NCBI RefSeq assembly: GCF_040215725.1
Contig: NZ_CP157967.1
Coordinates: 2,356,001-2,420,000 of the forward strand
Origin: Rhizobium sp. ZPR4
GTDB taxonomy: Bacteria > Pseudomonadota > Alphaproteobacteria > Rhizobiales > Rhizobiaceae
Reading direction: 5' to 3'
Length of the DNA: 64,000 nt
Below the pieces are notes generated by a model that saw nothing but the letters and a program-made list of their open reading frames with translations, was not told the origin of the DNA and did not search any database. The position numbers and the translations under genes are program-made. This document shows, in pieces, positions 45,118-53,883 of this stretch. Numbering within the stretch: the first letter of the stretch is position 1; each line of letters opens with the position of its first letter.

Positions 45118-45930
45118 TCAAGCCTGCACGTCTTCGACAAAACCCTTGAAACAACAGCAGATATCCTGCTGCCACGAAGCCCTGTCCTTCGACTGCCCGC
45201 CGTAGAGAGTGGGCCAGCCTGTCCCGGCGGGGAGGACTTGCTGGCGAACACGGACGCCAGCCGCTTTCAGCCGACTGCCGTATTCCATGCTCTCGTCGCG
45301 GAGCGGGTCGTCCTCGGCCGTGAGCACCAATGCCGGCGCGAGGCCCGAAAGCCGCGAACAGTATCGAGGCGCTGCATAAGGGTGACAGACACCGCCCAGG
45401 AAACCCAGGTATCGGTTCCAACCCTCTGTCCAGCGCTCGCGCATGCCGCTTTCCTCCGCCTGGAGGAAAGATTTCGATCCCATGAATGGATCGAGTAAAG
45501 GCGAAATCAGCACCTGTCCGTCCAACGAACCGGGTATCTGATCGCGCGCCTTTAAAGCGACGCCCGCTGCAACATTGCCACCCGATTCCTCTCCGGCGAC
45601 AAACAGCAGCGATTTTTTCGCTCCACCCAGCGCAAGCATGTTCCGCTTGTTGCTGAGGTAAGCGAGAAGCCCGTAGGCGCATTCCAGCACCTTCGGAAAA
45701 GCATTCTGATTGCAGCTCGTATAATCCGCCGCAACCACGATGGCCCCGGCCTCTGCGAGGCTTGCCGCCACCGGTCTGTTGGTCGCATGATCAGTATCGA
45801 GAAAGGCGCCGCCGTGCAGATAAAGCACGAGGGGTGCTGCCTTCTTCAAACCTTCACCGTTGTAGATCCGAGCTGCCACCGGCCCCGTAGGCACGTTTTC
45901 CAGCACAACATCTTTCCACGGCGCACTCAT
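45118..45930 (-). CDS. HSL-type alpha/beta hydrolase lacking an evident catalytic His
   Basis: The 270 residues are a hormone-sensitive-lipase-type fold with oxyanion motif YLHGGAFLDTDH, Ser in FVAGEESGGNVAAG (usual form GDSAGG) and Asp in LTAEDDPLRDES. Where the family has a His near the C-terminus (HGF-type motif), this protein reads LPAGTGWPTLYGG, with no His in the last 40 residues. It may be inactive or use another base. It lies between the RND genes and a divergent LysR. Confidence 0.75.
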   Translation of the reverse strand: MSAPWKDVVLENVPTGPVAARIYNGEGLKKAAPLVLYLHGGAFLDTDHATNRPVAASLAEAGAIVVAADYTSCNQNAFPKVLECAYGLLAYLSNKRNMLALGGAKKSLLFVAGEESGGNVAAGVALKARDQIPGSLDGQVLISPLLDPFMGSKSFLQAEESGMRERWTEGWNRYLGFLGGVCHPYAAPRYCSRLSGLAPALVLTAEDDPLRDESMEYGSRLKAAGVRVRQQVLPAGTGWPTLYGGQSKDRASWQQDICCCFKGFVEDVQA

Positions 45931-46054
45931 CGACCCAAATCCCTGTCTGTTTCAGCGAATATGACCCAATCCAAAAGCCGTTTGACGTGCTTTGCAACCA
46001 TATTCCCGATTATGCGGTTCAGCGCCCCCCGTGCCGCATTGCAACAACTTACGA

Positions 46055-46068
46055 AACAACATATTGTT
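46055..46068. promoter_or_regulatory. Candidate LysR site in hydrolase-lysR gap
   Basis: AACAA-CATA-TTGTT is an AT-rich inverted repeat midway in the 233-base gap between the hydrolase and lysR starts. Confidence 0.35.
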
Positions 46069-46163
46069 ATTCCGCTCTGAGAATAAGTAGCCTATATTCG
46101 ATCAGACTATTCACAATTACAAACAATCGACCTCTTTTCATCAAGGTCGAGGGACATCATGGA

Positions 46164-47075
46164 ATGGACCAGTTATCAGCAATGCGGGCATTCGCGCGCG
46201 TGGTGGAGACGGGTAACTTTACCCGCGCCGCAGCAGCCCTCTCCATGCCGAAGGCGACGGTGACGACGCTCATCCAGTCGCTGGAAGCGCATCTGCATGC
46301 CAAGCTCCTCAATCGCACCACCCGCCGCGTCATGGTGACGACGGATGGTGCCCTCTATTATGAGCGCGCCATTCAGATCCTCTCTGAAATCGAGGAACTG
46401 GACGGCAGCATCAGCAATTCGCAGAGCCTGCCGAGCGGCCGCCTGCGTGTCGAAATGGCCGGCGCCTTCGCCGAGAAGATCGTCATGCCGGCGCTTTGCG
46501 ATTTCCATCAGCGCTATCCCGATATTCATATCGACCTCGGCGTTGGCGACCGGCTGGTCGACTATCTCGCCGAGAATGTCGACTGCGCGCTGCGCGCCGG
46601 CATGCCGAGCGACCAGTCGCTGATCGCCCGTCGCGTCGGCGAGATCCATCTCGTCACCTGCGCGGCTCCGCTCTATATCGAGAAGCACGGCATCCCCGAG
46701 CGGCCGGAAGAGCTGGAAACCAGTCACTACGCGGTCAGCTATTTCCGCGCGCAAACCGGCCGAACGATTCCTTTCCTGTTCGAACACGGCAACGAGTCGC
46801 TGGAAATTACCCCGCGCTACATCCTCTCGGTCAATGACAGCCGCAGCTATCTGCAAGCAGCCATGACCGGCCTCGGCATCGCGCAAGTTCCAAGCTTCAT
46901 GGCGCGGGATGCCCTTGCCAAAGGTGATCTCGTGCCCGTCCTCTCCAGTTGGACACGGCCGACGCTGCCCATGCATATCGTCTATCCACCCAACCGGCAC
47001 CTGAGCAACAAGGTCCGCGTTTTCGTCGACTGGCTAGCGAAGCTGCTGGCAACCTCGCGGGTCGGCGAAGCTTGA
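46164..47075 (+). CDS. LysR-family regulator
   Basis: The 303-residue protein has a winged helix (about 1-60, AFARVVETGNFTRAAAALSM, PKATVTTLIQSLEAHLHAKL) and a LysR substrate domain of the class that starts LPSGRLRVEMAGAFAEKIVM. The ATG at 46164 has GAGGGA 9 bases upstream; longer in-frame starts precede the DNA-binding helix needlessly. It is divergent from the odd hydrolase and adjacent to the RND operon. Such LysR proteins often control neighbouring efflux systems, which is plausible here but unproven. Confidence 0.9.
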   Translation: MDQLSAMRAFARVVETGNFTRAAAALSMPKATVTTLIQSLEAHLHAKLLNRTTRRVMVTTDGALYYERAIQILSEIEELDGSISNSQSLPSGRLRVEMAGAFAEKIVMPALCDFHQRYPDIHIDLGVGDRLVDYLAENVDCALRAGMPSDQSLIARRVGEIHLVTCAAPLYIEKHGIPERPEELETSHYAVSYFRAQTGRTIPFLFEHGNESLEITPRYILSVNDSRSYLQAAMTGLGIAQVPSFMARDALAKGDLVPVLSSWTRPTLPMHIVYPPNRHLSNKVRVFVDWLAKLLATSRVGEA

Positions 47076-47113
47076 AAAAGCAGACCACCTTCTTCCCTCT
47101 CGGAAGAAGGTGG
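47076..47113 (-). terminator. Hairpin between convergent lysR and ahpD-like genes
   Basis: CCACCTTCTTCC (47085-47096) and GGAAGAAGGTGG (47102-47113) form a perfect 12-bp stem. On the minus strand it is followed within 4 bases by a CTTTTTC stretch, so it should end the minus-strand gene. The plus-strand side lacks a T-run. Confidence 0.7.
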
Positions 47114-47129
47114 CGCCAGTTGCGGACAA

Positions 47130-47588
47130 TCAGTTCCAGGAAGCACCCGCCGGCTGACGAACCGTCGAGTTCAGCCGGTTCCAGACATTGTCGATCGCGA
47201 TCGCAACAATGAGGGCAGAGAGTGCCTTCTCGTCGTAGTGCCGCGTGGCCTCGTTCCAGATCTCGTCGGTGACGGCGTCTGGCCGGTCGGCGAGCCGGGT
47301 GATGGCTTCCCCGAGCGCCAGAGCGGCGCGTTCGGCATCGGAAAAATAGGGCATCTCCCGCCAGGCGGAGACACCGACGATGCGTTCCACCGTCTCACCG
47401 GCTTTCTGCAGCTTGCGAAAGCCCATGTCGGTGCAGACGCTGCAGCCATTGATCTGGCTCACGCGCAGATGCACGAGGTCCATAGTATTTTCCGAGAGGC
47501 CGCGATCCTTAATCGAATTGCTGACAGCCAAAAGAGCCTGCAGGGTTTCGGGCAGGACAAGGGCGGGGTTCTTCATACGAGCTTGCAT
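47130..47588 (-). CDS. AhpD-like/carboxymuconolactone decarboxylase-family protein
   Basis: The 152-residue protein has the redox CxxC in QINGCSVCTDMGFRKLQKAG (about residues 49-52) with a helical CMD fold. It is an alkylhydroperoxidase-like protein. The ATG at 47588 follows GAGG by 8 bases. It is divergent from an ECF sigma factor with a SnoaL tail. Carboxymuconolactone decarboxylases are one of the three protein types usually encoded next to ECF41 sigma factors, which supports a regulatory pair. Confidence 0.88.
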   Translation of the reverse strand: MQARMKNPALVLPETLQALLAVSNSIKDRGLSENTMDLVHLRVSQINGCSVCTDMGFRKLQKAGETVERIVGVSAWREMPYFSDAERAALALGEAITRLADRPDAVTDEIWNEATRHYDEKALSALIVAIAIDNVWNRLNSTVRQPAGASWN

Positions 47589-47658
47589 GTTTCTTTCCTC
47601 TTGTTGCGAGAGCCTGTTGCGGCTCATCTCCCGACGATGCACTTTCCTGCCGATCCGA

Positions 47659-47685
47659 TGTCACACCGGCCGGATTTCGTTCGTC
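47659..47685 (+). promoter_or_regulatory. ECF41-type promoter upstream of the sigma gene
   Basis: TGTCACA (47659-47665)-N16-CGTC (47682-47685) equals the published ECF41 consensus (TGTCACA at -35, CGTC at -10). It points to the sigma gene that starts 37 bases downstream, implying autoregulation. No equal match faces the ahpD-like gene. Confidence 0.7.
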
Positions 47686-47721
47686 ATGGGTTTGACGGAG
47701 CAGGATGAGGAGATGTGACCG

Positions 47722-48606
47722 ATGGACGAAAAAAAATGGCAGGCGGAGAAATTCGAGGCGAACCGGCCGCATCTGCGCGCCGTCGCCTATCGCATGCTCG
47801 GCTCGCGCACGGAGGCGGAAGATGCGGTGCAGGAGACGTGGCTGCGCCTGATGAGGAGCGATACGTCCGACGTCGAAAATCTGAGCGGCTGGCTAACGAC
47901 GGTGACGGCCCGCATCTGCCTCGATTTGCTGCGGTCGCGCAAATCCCGCCGCGAGGAGCCACTGACCATCCATGTTCCCGAGCCCATGGTGGTGCATGAG
48001 GCCGGCAATGGCACCGACCCGGAACAGGACGCTCTGCTGGCGGACTCCATCGGCCTCGCTCTGCTGGTGGTCCTGGAAAAGCTCAATCCGGCCGAACGGC
48101 TTGCTTTTGTCTTGCACGATATGTTCGACGTGTCCTTCGACGATATCGCTCCGATTCTGGGACGCACTACGGTCGCGACGCGCCAGCTCGCGAGCCGTGC
48201 CCGCCGCCGCGTGCAGGACACGCCATCGACGACGGAGGCCGATCTCACCCGCCAGCGCCACGTCGTTGACGCCTTTTTCACCGCCTCGCGTGACGGCGAC
48301 CTGCAGGCACTGCTCGCCGTCCTCGATCCCGAAGCCGTCTTCCGGCCGGATGCGGTTGCGGCCAGTATGGGATCTGCCGGCGAAATCCGCGGGCGCGCCG
48401 ACGTTGCCAAGACCTTCCAGGGCCGCGCACGGGGAGCCCGGCTGGCGGTCATCAACGGCGCAGTCGGTGCCATCGTTGTTATCGGCGGGCAGCTGCGTAT
48501 CGCCCTTCGCTGCACCCTCAATGCAGATGGCATGATTACTATCATCGACGCGATGGCCGATCCGGAAGAACTGCGCAAGCTGGAGATCGTTTTGATCGAG
48601 CCGTAG
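47722..48606 (+). CDS. ECF41-like sigma factor with SnoaL-like C-terminal domain
   Basis: The 294-residue protein has sigma2 (about 10-80, HLRAVAYRMLGSRTEAEDAV, QETWLRL), sigma4 (about 110-165, ERLAFVLHDMFDVSFDDIAP, ILGRTTVATRQLASRARRRV) and a SnoaL-like domain (about 180-290). In ECF41 the tail replaces an anti-sigma factor and both supports and limits activity. The linker reads VPEP where ECF41 has WLPEP, and the DGGGK motif of the tail is not visible, so it is a SigJ/ECF41 relative. The neighbour on the other strand is the typical CMD protein. Confidence 0.88.
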   Translation: MDEKKWQAEKFEANRPHLRAVAYRMLGSRTEAEDAVQETWLRLMRSDTSDVENLSGWLTTVTARICLDLLRSRKSRREEPLTIHVPEPMVVHEAGNGTDPEQDALLADSIGLALLVVLEKLNPAERLAFVLHDMFDVSFDDIAPILGRTTVATRQLASRARRRVQDTPSTTEADLTRQRHVVDAFFTASRDGDLQALLAVLDPEAVFRPDAVAASMGSAGEIRGRADVAKTFQGRARGARLAVINGAVGAIVVIGGQLRIALRCTLNADGMITIIDAMADPEELRKLEIVLIEP

Positions 48607-48660
48607 AGTATTTCCGCTGTTCTCCGGAACGCGAAAACGCTCTATCTTATCTTCTTATTT
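48605..48660 (+). terminator. Probable terminator of the sigma gene
   Basis: An imperfect long hairpin has arms AGAG..TTTCCGC.GTTC and GAAC.GCGAAAACGCTCT around TCCG. It starts at the stop codon and is followed by a T-rich tail (TCTTATCTTCTTATTT). Confidence 0.6.
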
Positions 48661-48714
48661 CCCCGCGCATTCCGGACGGAAAACCGCCGCGCACTTTCCT
48701 GGAAATGCGCTAAG
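48661..48714 (+). repeat. Rhizobial intergenic repeat, copy 3
   Basis: GCATTCCGGACGGAAAACCG followed by CGCACTTTCCTGGAAATGCG nearly matches copy 1 at 16262. It lies between the convergent sigma and AraC genes. Confidence 0.7.
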
Positions 48715-48716
48715 AT

Positions 48717-49478
48717 CTATCGCATCCGCGTCGGGCTCGTGCCGGTCATCCGGCGGAACATGGCGATGAAGGCCGATGCGTTGCTGTAGCCCAGCTGCGT
48801 TGCGATCCGGTGTACAGGCTCGCCGGCCTCGACCATCGACAGCGCGGCAACGAGCTTCAATCGCTGTCGCCACTCGTTGAAGGAAAGGCCTAGATCGTCC
48901 TGACACCGGCGCGACAGCGTACGTTCCGTCGTCCCCATTCTGCGTGCCCACTCCGCAAGAGAATGTCGGTCGCCGGGAGCGGACTGCAGGGCATTGAGCA
49001 CCGGGCCGAGCAACGGATCGTCGGAAATCGGCAAATAGCTCTCGCAGCGCGGCGCCAGTCGGATCTGATCGACCAGAACCCGCGCGAGCCGCAGGTCCTC
49101 CGCCGTTTCCGGCATGGTGACATCGCGCGCCGCGAAATCCGCCAGGATCGCCTTCAGCAGCGGACTGATGCTGAGCGTAGAAGGCTTGGACGGCAGGTTC
49201 GCGCAAAGAGCGCGTTCGACATAGACGGTCGCGTAGCGCAGATCGTGCTGGATCGCGGCGCCGTGCATCGTCTCCGGCGGCAGCCAGATGGCGTAATGCG
49301 GCGGCGACAGATAGCGCACGCCCTCGATGTCGAAATCGGCAACGCCGGTAATCGCATAATTGAGCTCGCCCCAGGGCTGGCTCTTTTTGGGGAAAACCGT
49401 GCCCGCTCTGTAATTCTCGGTGCGGAAGGAAACCGGGTTCGGCGGATCGCCCTCGATGCGTGGAGGCCTGCTGGACAT
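48717..49478 (-). CDS. AraC-family transcriptional regulator
   Basis: The 253-residue protein has an N-terminal cupin-like sensor (about 15-110, with WGELNYAITGVADFDIEGVR and YAIWLPPETMHGAA) and two C-terminal helix-turn-helices (about 160-250, SLAEWARRMGTTERTLSRRC and IATQLGYSNASAFIAMFRRM). It is divergent from the EamA transporter that starts 139 bases away and probably controls it. The repeat at its 3' end abuts the stop. Confidence 0.92.
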   Translation of the reverse strand: MSSRPPRIEGDPPNPVSFRTENYRAGTVFPKKSQPWGELNYAITGVADFDIEGVRYLSPPHYAIWLPPETMHGAAIQHDLRYATVYVERALCANLPSKPSTLSISPLLKAILADFAARDVTMPETAEDLRLARVLVDQIRLAPRCESYLPISDDPLLGPVLNALQSAPGDRHSLAEWARRMGTTERTLSRRCQDDLGLSFNEWRQRLKLVAALSMVEAGEPVHRIATQLGYSNASAFIAMFRRMTGTSPTRMR

Positions 49479-49617
49479 GTCCTCATTTCGCTACTGTTTG
49501 TCTTATTATCGCTATATACCAGAATTCGGACAGGCAGTACAAAGTCTTTGGGATGGCGAACCCTATTCGCCCTCCTTCGTTTCGCCCCAAGTCAGAAGAC
49601 GACGAGAGACCATTCAC

Positions 49618-50565
49618 ATGAGCACCCAGCCGAACGCTTCCGCATCCATAATCAGTGCGGCCGGACTTGCGCCGCTGCTGACGGTGCTGATCTGGTCCGG
49701 CAATACCGTCGTCACCAAGGCATCCGCCGGCGTAATTTCGCCGGGCTCCATCTCCTTCTATCGCTGGCTGCTCGCCTTCGTCGTGCTCCTGCCCTTCGTT
49801 GGCCGCGCGGCATGGCGTAACCGCGCACTATTGCGTGAGCATTCGCTGAAACTCGCTATTCTCGGCGCGCTCGGCATGGTGATCTATCAGAGCCTCGCCT
49901 ATGAGGCGGCCAAGACCACCTCCGCCGTCAACATGGGTGTCATGCTCGCCCTGATGCCGTTACTGTCGACGTTTTTCGCAAGCCTGCTGGCCTCTGAAAA
50001 ATTGACCGCAGCAAGCATTGCAGGTGGCGCCATCTCTTTGATCGGGCTCATCTATCTGACCTCGCAAGGTAAGCCCATGCGGCTGGTCGATGGCGGCTTC
50101 CACATCGGCGACGGCCTGATGATCGTCGCTGTTCTCTCGAATGCGCTCTACGGTGTCATGCTAAGGCGCTGGGCAATGCCGCTTTCGATGTGGCAGCAGC
50201 TCTTCTGGCAGATCGGCTTTTCGACCCTTTTGCTGATCCCGATCTTCCTGATGGGCGATATCTCGCCGATTACGACGACAAATCTGCCGCTGATCCTCTA
50301 TGCCGCGATCCCGACTTCGCTGGTCGCCCCTTTCTGCTGGATGATCGGCATCCACAAGCTTGGAGCCAGCCGCACCTCGCTGCTGATCAATCTTCTGCCG
50401 ATCATCGTTGCGGCTCTGGCCTGGGCGCTTCTCGGAGAACAGCTGCATTTCTATCATGCGATCGGCGGCGCGCTCGCCCTCATCGGCGTCGTCCTTGGCT
50501 TACGCAAGGCTCCGGTGAAGGATGGGCCGGTCGATGAGGCAGGTTGGGAAGCGGAGGAAGCCTGA
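49618..50565 (+). CDS. EamA/DMT-family exporter
   Basis: The 315-residue protein has ten transmembrane helices in two EamA repeats (LIWSGNTVVTKASAGVISPG, FYRWLLAFVVLL; second half FWQIGFSTLLLIPIFL to WALLGEQLHFYHAIGGALAL). The ATG at 49618 is chosen because the homologous region begins there, though only a weak GAGAG precedes it. It is paired with a divergent AraC regulator, the usual layout for inducible metabolite exporters. Confidence 0.9.
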   Translation: MSTQPNASASIISAAGLAPLLTVLIWSGNTVVTKASAGVISPGSISFYRWLLAFVVLLPFVGRAAWRNRALLREHSLKLAILGALGMVIYQSLAYEAAKTTSAVNMGVMLALMPLLSTFFASLLASEKLTAASIAGGAISLIGLIYLTSQGKPMRLVDGGFHIGDGLMIVAVLSNALYGVMLRRWAMPLSMWQQLFWQIGFSTLLLIPIFLMGDISPITTTNLPLILYAAIPTSLVAPFCWMIGIHKLGASRTSLLINLLPIIVAALAWALLGEQLHFYHAIGGALALIGVVLGLRKAPVKDGPVDEAGWEAEEA

Positions 50566-50649
50566 TCGCCCGATCCGGGAGTCCTCTTTCCTTTCGCCTG
50601 CCCTTCGTTCTACCATGAACGAGTCCTGCGAAGCGAAAAGGAAGCGAGC

Positions 50650-51366
50650 GTGCGCATAGCCCTGGAACCGGTGTCCTCCAGAACGACGATCCAGGAGAGC
50701 GTCTATCAGCAGCTGCGAAACGCGCTGATGGCCGGCAATTTCGACCCCGGCCAGACGCTGACCATAGCCTCGCTCGCCGAAACCTTCGGAACCAGCAACA
50801 TGCCGGTGCGCGAGGCTCTGCGCCGGCTGGCCGCTGAAAATGCCCTGGAGGTCGCGGCCAACGGCTCGGCCCGCATTCCGATCGTCACCCTCGGCCGCCT
50901 GGACGATCTCTGCCGCGCCCGCATCGCCGTCGAAGGCCTGGCCGCCGAACTGGGCATACCGAACCTCACCCCGACGGACATTGCAACGCTCGAGCGCATC
51001 GCCGGCGAGCAGCATGTGATCGGCCTCGGCGCCAACGTCTACGAGCTGATGGCCAAGAACCAGCAGTTCCACTTCACCATCTACCGCGCCTCCGGCTCCG
51101 AAGTGCTGCTGCAGCTCATCGAAACCTTGTGGCTGCGTTTCGGCCCCTACATGCGCATGCTCTCCGCCTCCGTGGAGCCTTTGATGCGCAGCGGCGAGCT
51201 CGACCCTGCCGGCGAGCATGTTGCCATCGTCAAGGCTCTGAAAGCCGGCGACTTCACCGCAGCCCGGGACGGCGTCGTCGCCGATATCAGGCGTACCCAT
51301 GAAATCCTGCAGGATTATTGTCCGGCCACGCAGGACGAGCCGCGCAAGGGCTCGGCCCGCCGCTAA
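50650..51366 (+). CDS. GntR-family (FCD) transcriptional regulator
   Basis: The 238-residue protein has a GntR winged helix (about 12-75, YQQLRNALMAGNFDPGQTLT, SNMPVREALRRLAAENALEV) and an FCD ligand domain (about 80-225) with His in QQFHFTIYRASGSE and in AGEHVAIVKALKAGDF. The GTG start has AAGGA upstream. It is followed by a same-strand catabolic series, for which it is the likely repressor. A palindromic site lies just downstream. Confidence 0.92.
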   Translation: MRIALEPVSSRTTIQESVYQQLRNALMAGNFDPGQTLTIASLAETFGTSNMPVREALRRLAAENALEVAANGSARIPIVTLGRLDDLCRARIAVEGLAAELGIPNLTPTDIATLERIAGEQHVIGLGANVYELMAKNQQFHFTIYRASGSEVLLQLIETLWLRFGPYMRMLSASVEPLMRSGELDPAGEHVAIVKALKAGDFTAARDGVVADIRRTHEILQDYCPATQDEPRKGSARR

Positions 51367-51408
51367 ACCCAAAAAAGAAAGCGAGAAATTTGATTGAACC
51401 TTAAAGTA

Positions 51409-51430
51409 TTTTGTGATCAAATGATCAAAA
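51409..51430. promoter_or_regulatory. Candidate GntR operator
   Basis: TTTTG-TGATCA-AA-TGATCAAAA contains two TGATCA palindromes 2 bases apart (51414-51419 and 51422-51427) in the gap between gntR and the PLP-enzyme gene, 38 bases before that start. FCD-type GntR proteins bind short AT-rich palindromes. Confidence 0.45.
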
Positions 51431-51467
51431 TAGAGGTTTCAATCCCAACATCCAGAGCGAGATCCCC

Positions 51468-52748
51468 ATGAGCTCCGCCGCTTCCGCATCGCAATTCGTC
51501 GGTCACAACAGCTTCCCGGTCGACGAGGTCCGCGCCATGTTCCCGGCCATCCAGAAGGCCGGCGATTTCGTCTTTCTCGACAATGCGGGCGGCGCACAGG
51601 TGCCCCAGACGGTGGTCGATGCGGTTGCCAACCACCTGATCGATTTCAACGTCCAGCGTATGGCGAAATACCAGCATAGCCAGGGCGTCGACCGCAATCT
51701 GGAAGAAGCGCGCGAAAGCGTCGCCATGCTTGTTAATGCCTATCGCCCGGAAGAAATCTCCTTCGGCCAGAACGCCACATCCTTCATTCGGCTTGTGAGC
51801 CTCGGCATTGCCAAGCTGCTCGGCAATCGCAACGAAATCGTCGTCACCGACATGGATCACGACGCCAACATCGCCACCTGGATGGCGCTGGAAGCCGATG
51901 GCGCCAAGATCGTCTGGTGGCGTATGCGCGAGGACGGCACGCTGCATGTGGAAGATCTGAAGCCGCTGCTCAACGACAAGACCCGCCTCGTCGCCTGCAC
52001 CGTGACGGCCCATTCCATCGGCACGATCGTCGATGTCGCCGCCGTCTGCAAACTGGCCGCCGCCGCCGGCGCCGAAACCTTCCTCGATTGCGTCCACTAC
52101 GGCCCGCATGGCCTGATCGACGTGCAGGCCTGGGGCTGCGACTACCTCGTCTGCTCCGGCTACAAGAATTTCTCGCCGCATATGGGCTTCCTGTGGGGCC
52201 GCTATGACGCGCTGGTCAAGCTTCCCACATTCAAGGAGGATTTCATTCCGGATGTACCGCCCTACAAGATCGAGGTCGGCACCTTCACCTATGAGAACGT
52301 CGCCGGAATGAATGCCGCGGTCAAATATCTGGAAGGTCTCGGCCGCCGTTTCCTGCGTGATGGCAACCATAGCCGCCGTGAGGCGCTCGCCGCCGCCATG
52401 GGCGCGATCCGCCGGTACGAACTGATGCTTTCGCGCGAGATGATCGCGGTGCTCAAGCGTCACGGCGCGGTGATCTACGGCATCTCCGACGAGAGCCGCC
52501 TTGAGCAGCGCGTTCCCACGATCTGCTTCAACATGCCAGGCATCACGCCACAGGAATTTGCCGACGAGATGGGCAAGCAACGCATTGGCCTGCGTGACGG
52601 CCACATGTTTGCGCCGCGCCTGATGAAGCGCCTTGGCCTTTCCATGGAAACAGGTGCCATCCGCGTGTCGTTGGTGCATTATAACAAGGTCGAAGAGATC
52701 GCTCGGTTCGACGCGGCCCTGACCGAGATCATGGCGCGGCGCAAGTAA
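51468..52748 (+). CDS. Cysteine-desulfurase-like class V aminotransferase
   Basis: The 426-residue PLP enzyme shows the N-terminal [20 protein letters not shown], the PLP-Asp region [20 protein letters not shown], and the PLP Lys in [17 protein letters not shown]. It belongs to the cysteine desulfurase-like subfamily that is not part of suf/isc clusters. No Fe-S genes are nearby; the catabolic neighbours suggest action on an amino-acid substrate, perhaps as lyase or transaminase. It is first gene after gntR and the operator-like site. Confidence 0.88.
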   Translation: MSSAASASQFVGHNSFPVDEVRAMFPAIQKAGDFVFLDNAGGAQVPQTVVDAVANHLIDFNVQRMAKYQHSQGVDRNLEEARESVAMLVNAYRPEEISFGQNATSFIRLVSLGIAKLLGNRNEIVVTDMDHDANIATWMALEADGAKIVWWRMREDGTLHVEDLKPLLNDKTRLVACTVTAHSIGTIVDVAAVCKLAAAAGAETFLDCVHYGPHGLIDVQAWGCDYLVCSGYKNFSPHMGFLWGRYDALVKLPTFKEDFIPDVPPYKIEVGTFTYENVAGMNAAVKYLEGLGRRFLRDGNHSRREALAAAMGAIRRYELMLSREMIAVLKRHGAVIYGISDESRLEQRVPTICFNMPGITPQEFADEMGKQRIGLRDGHMFAPRLMKRLGLSMETGAIRVSLVHYNKVEEIARFDAALTEIMARRK

Positions 52749-52900
52749 GCCGTGCCTGTGAGCGGTGGCGGCGCCCGAACAACTCCGCCACCGCAATGCC
52801 TCCGTGCCGGTGCCAGATCGGCACGGAAGCTGCCCCGAAATTCGGGGCAGATTGCCCTGTGTCTTTTCGGCCTATCCCTCGTGGGGAGGGCCGCTGAAAT

Positions 52901-53689
52901 ATGAGGATGCCGATGAGCGATTTCCGCCGGAACTGTATGGAACAGAAGCTGCTCGTCGGCACGTTTGCGGCCATTCCGCATCCCGTCGCCATCGAAGTCA
53001 CGGCAGCCTCCGGCGTCGATTTCCTCTGCATCGACTGGGAGCATTCGCAGATCAGCCGCGAGCGCATCGAGGATCTGATCCGCGCAGCCGACGTCCATCG
53101 CGTTCCCGCAATGGTTCGCGTACCCGGCCATGCGGCTGAAGATATCGCGGCCGTTCTGGATGCGGGTGCCGCAGGCGTTCTCGTGCCCCGCGTTTCGACG
53201 GCGGAGCAGGCCCGCGCCGCCGTCAAGGCCACGCGCTATCCCCCGCTCGGCGCGCGCGGCGTCGGTCCGGGTCGTGCGGCCGCTTATGGTTACCGCATTA
53301 CGGATTACCTCGCCAAGGCCAACGCCGAACTCGTGCTTGCCATCCAGGTCGAAACGGCCGAGGGGCTTGCCAATATCGCCGAGATCGCGGCCGTCGATGG
53401 CATCGACCTGATCTTCATCGGCCCCGGCGATCTCTCCGTCTCGATCGATGCTATGGGTCCCGCGGGCAAGGACAGGCTCGACGCGGCGATCAACACAATC
53501 ACAAAGACCGCCCTGTCTGCCGACCGAACGGTCGGCATCTTCCGCCCTTCGGCGGACGATATCGGCGCATGGTCGGAAGCCGGCATAAGCTTCTTCATGC
53601 TGGCAAGCGACACGATGTTTCTCGGTGCAAGCCTGGCTGCCGGCGTCGATGCCGCAAGAGCGGGAAAACATGGCGGAGCGAAGAAATAA
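52901..53689 (+). CDS. HpcH/HpaI-family aldolase
   Basis: The 262-residue class II aldolase of the HpaI group shows FAAIPHPVAIEVTAASGVDF, metal ligands in LAIQVETAEGLANIAEIAAV and LIFIGPGDLSVSID, and the signature ARGVGPGRAAAYGY. It cleaves 4-hydroxy-2-oxo acids to pyruvate plus an aldehyde. GGGGAGGG precedes the ATG. It lies in the GntR-led set, fitting break-down of an oxo acid made by the transaminases on either side. Confidence 0.9.
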   Translation: MRMPMSDFRRNCMEQKLLVGTFAAIPHPVAIEVTAASGVDFLCIDWEHSQISRERIEDLIRAADVHRVPAMVRVPGHAAEDIAAVLDAGAAGVLVPRVSTAEQARAAVKATRYPPLGARGVGPGRAAAYGYRITDYLAKANAELVLAIQVETAEGLANIAEIAAVDGIDLIFIGPGDLSVSIDAMGPAGKDRLDAAINTITKTALSADRTVGIFRPSADDIGAWSEAGISFFMLASDTMFLGASLAAGVDAARAGKHGGAKK

Positions 53690-53883
53690 AGCTGATTTTT
53701 ATCAGAGAGTTACCGCATGGAAGGGCAACGGAAAACCGAGCAGGAAGGTAGACTTTTTAAGCTTAAAATTTGTCCTTGAAATGCAGTTGTTTTTGGATAA
53801 CCATTCGAAATTGAGGGGTTGCTCAAGTGAAAGCTGCCGCAGCCGTTTGAACCCTTCAATACCGAATTCCCAGGGGAAATTCC

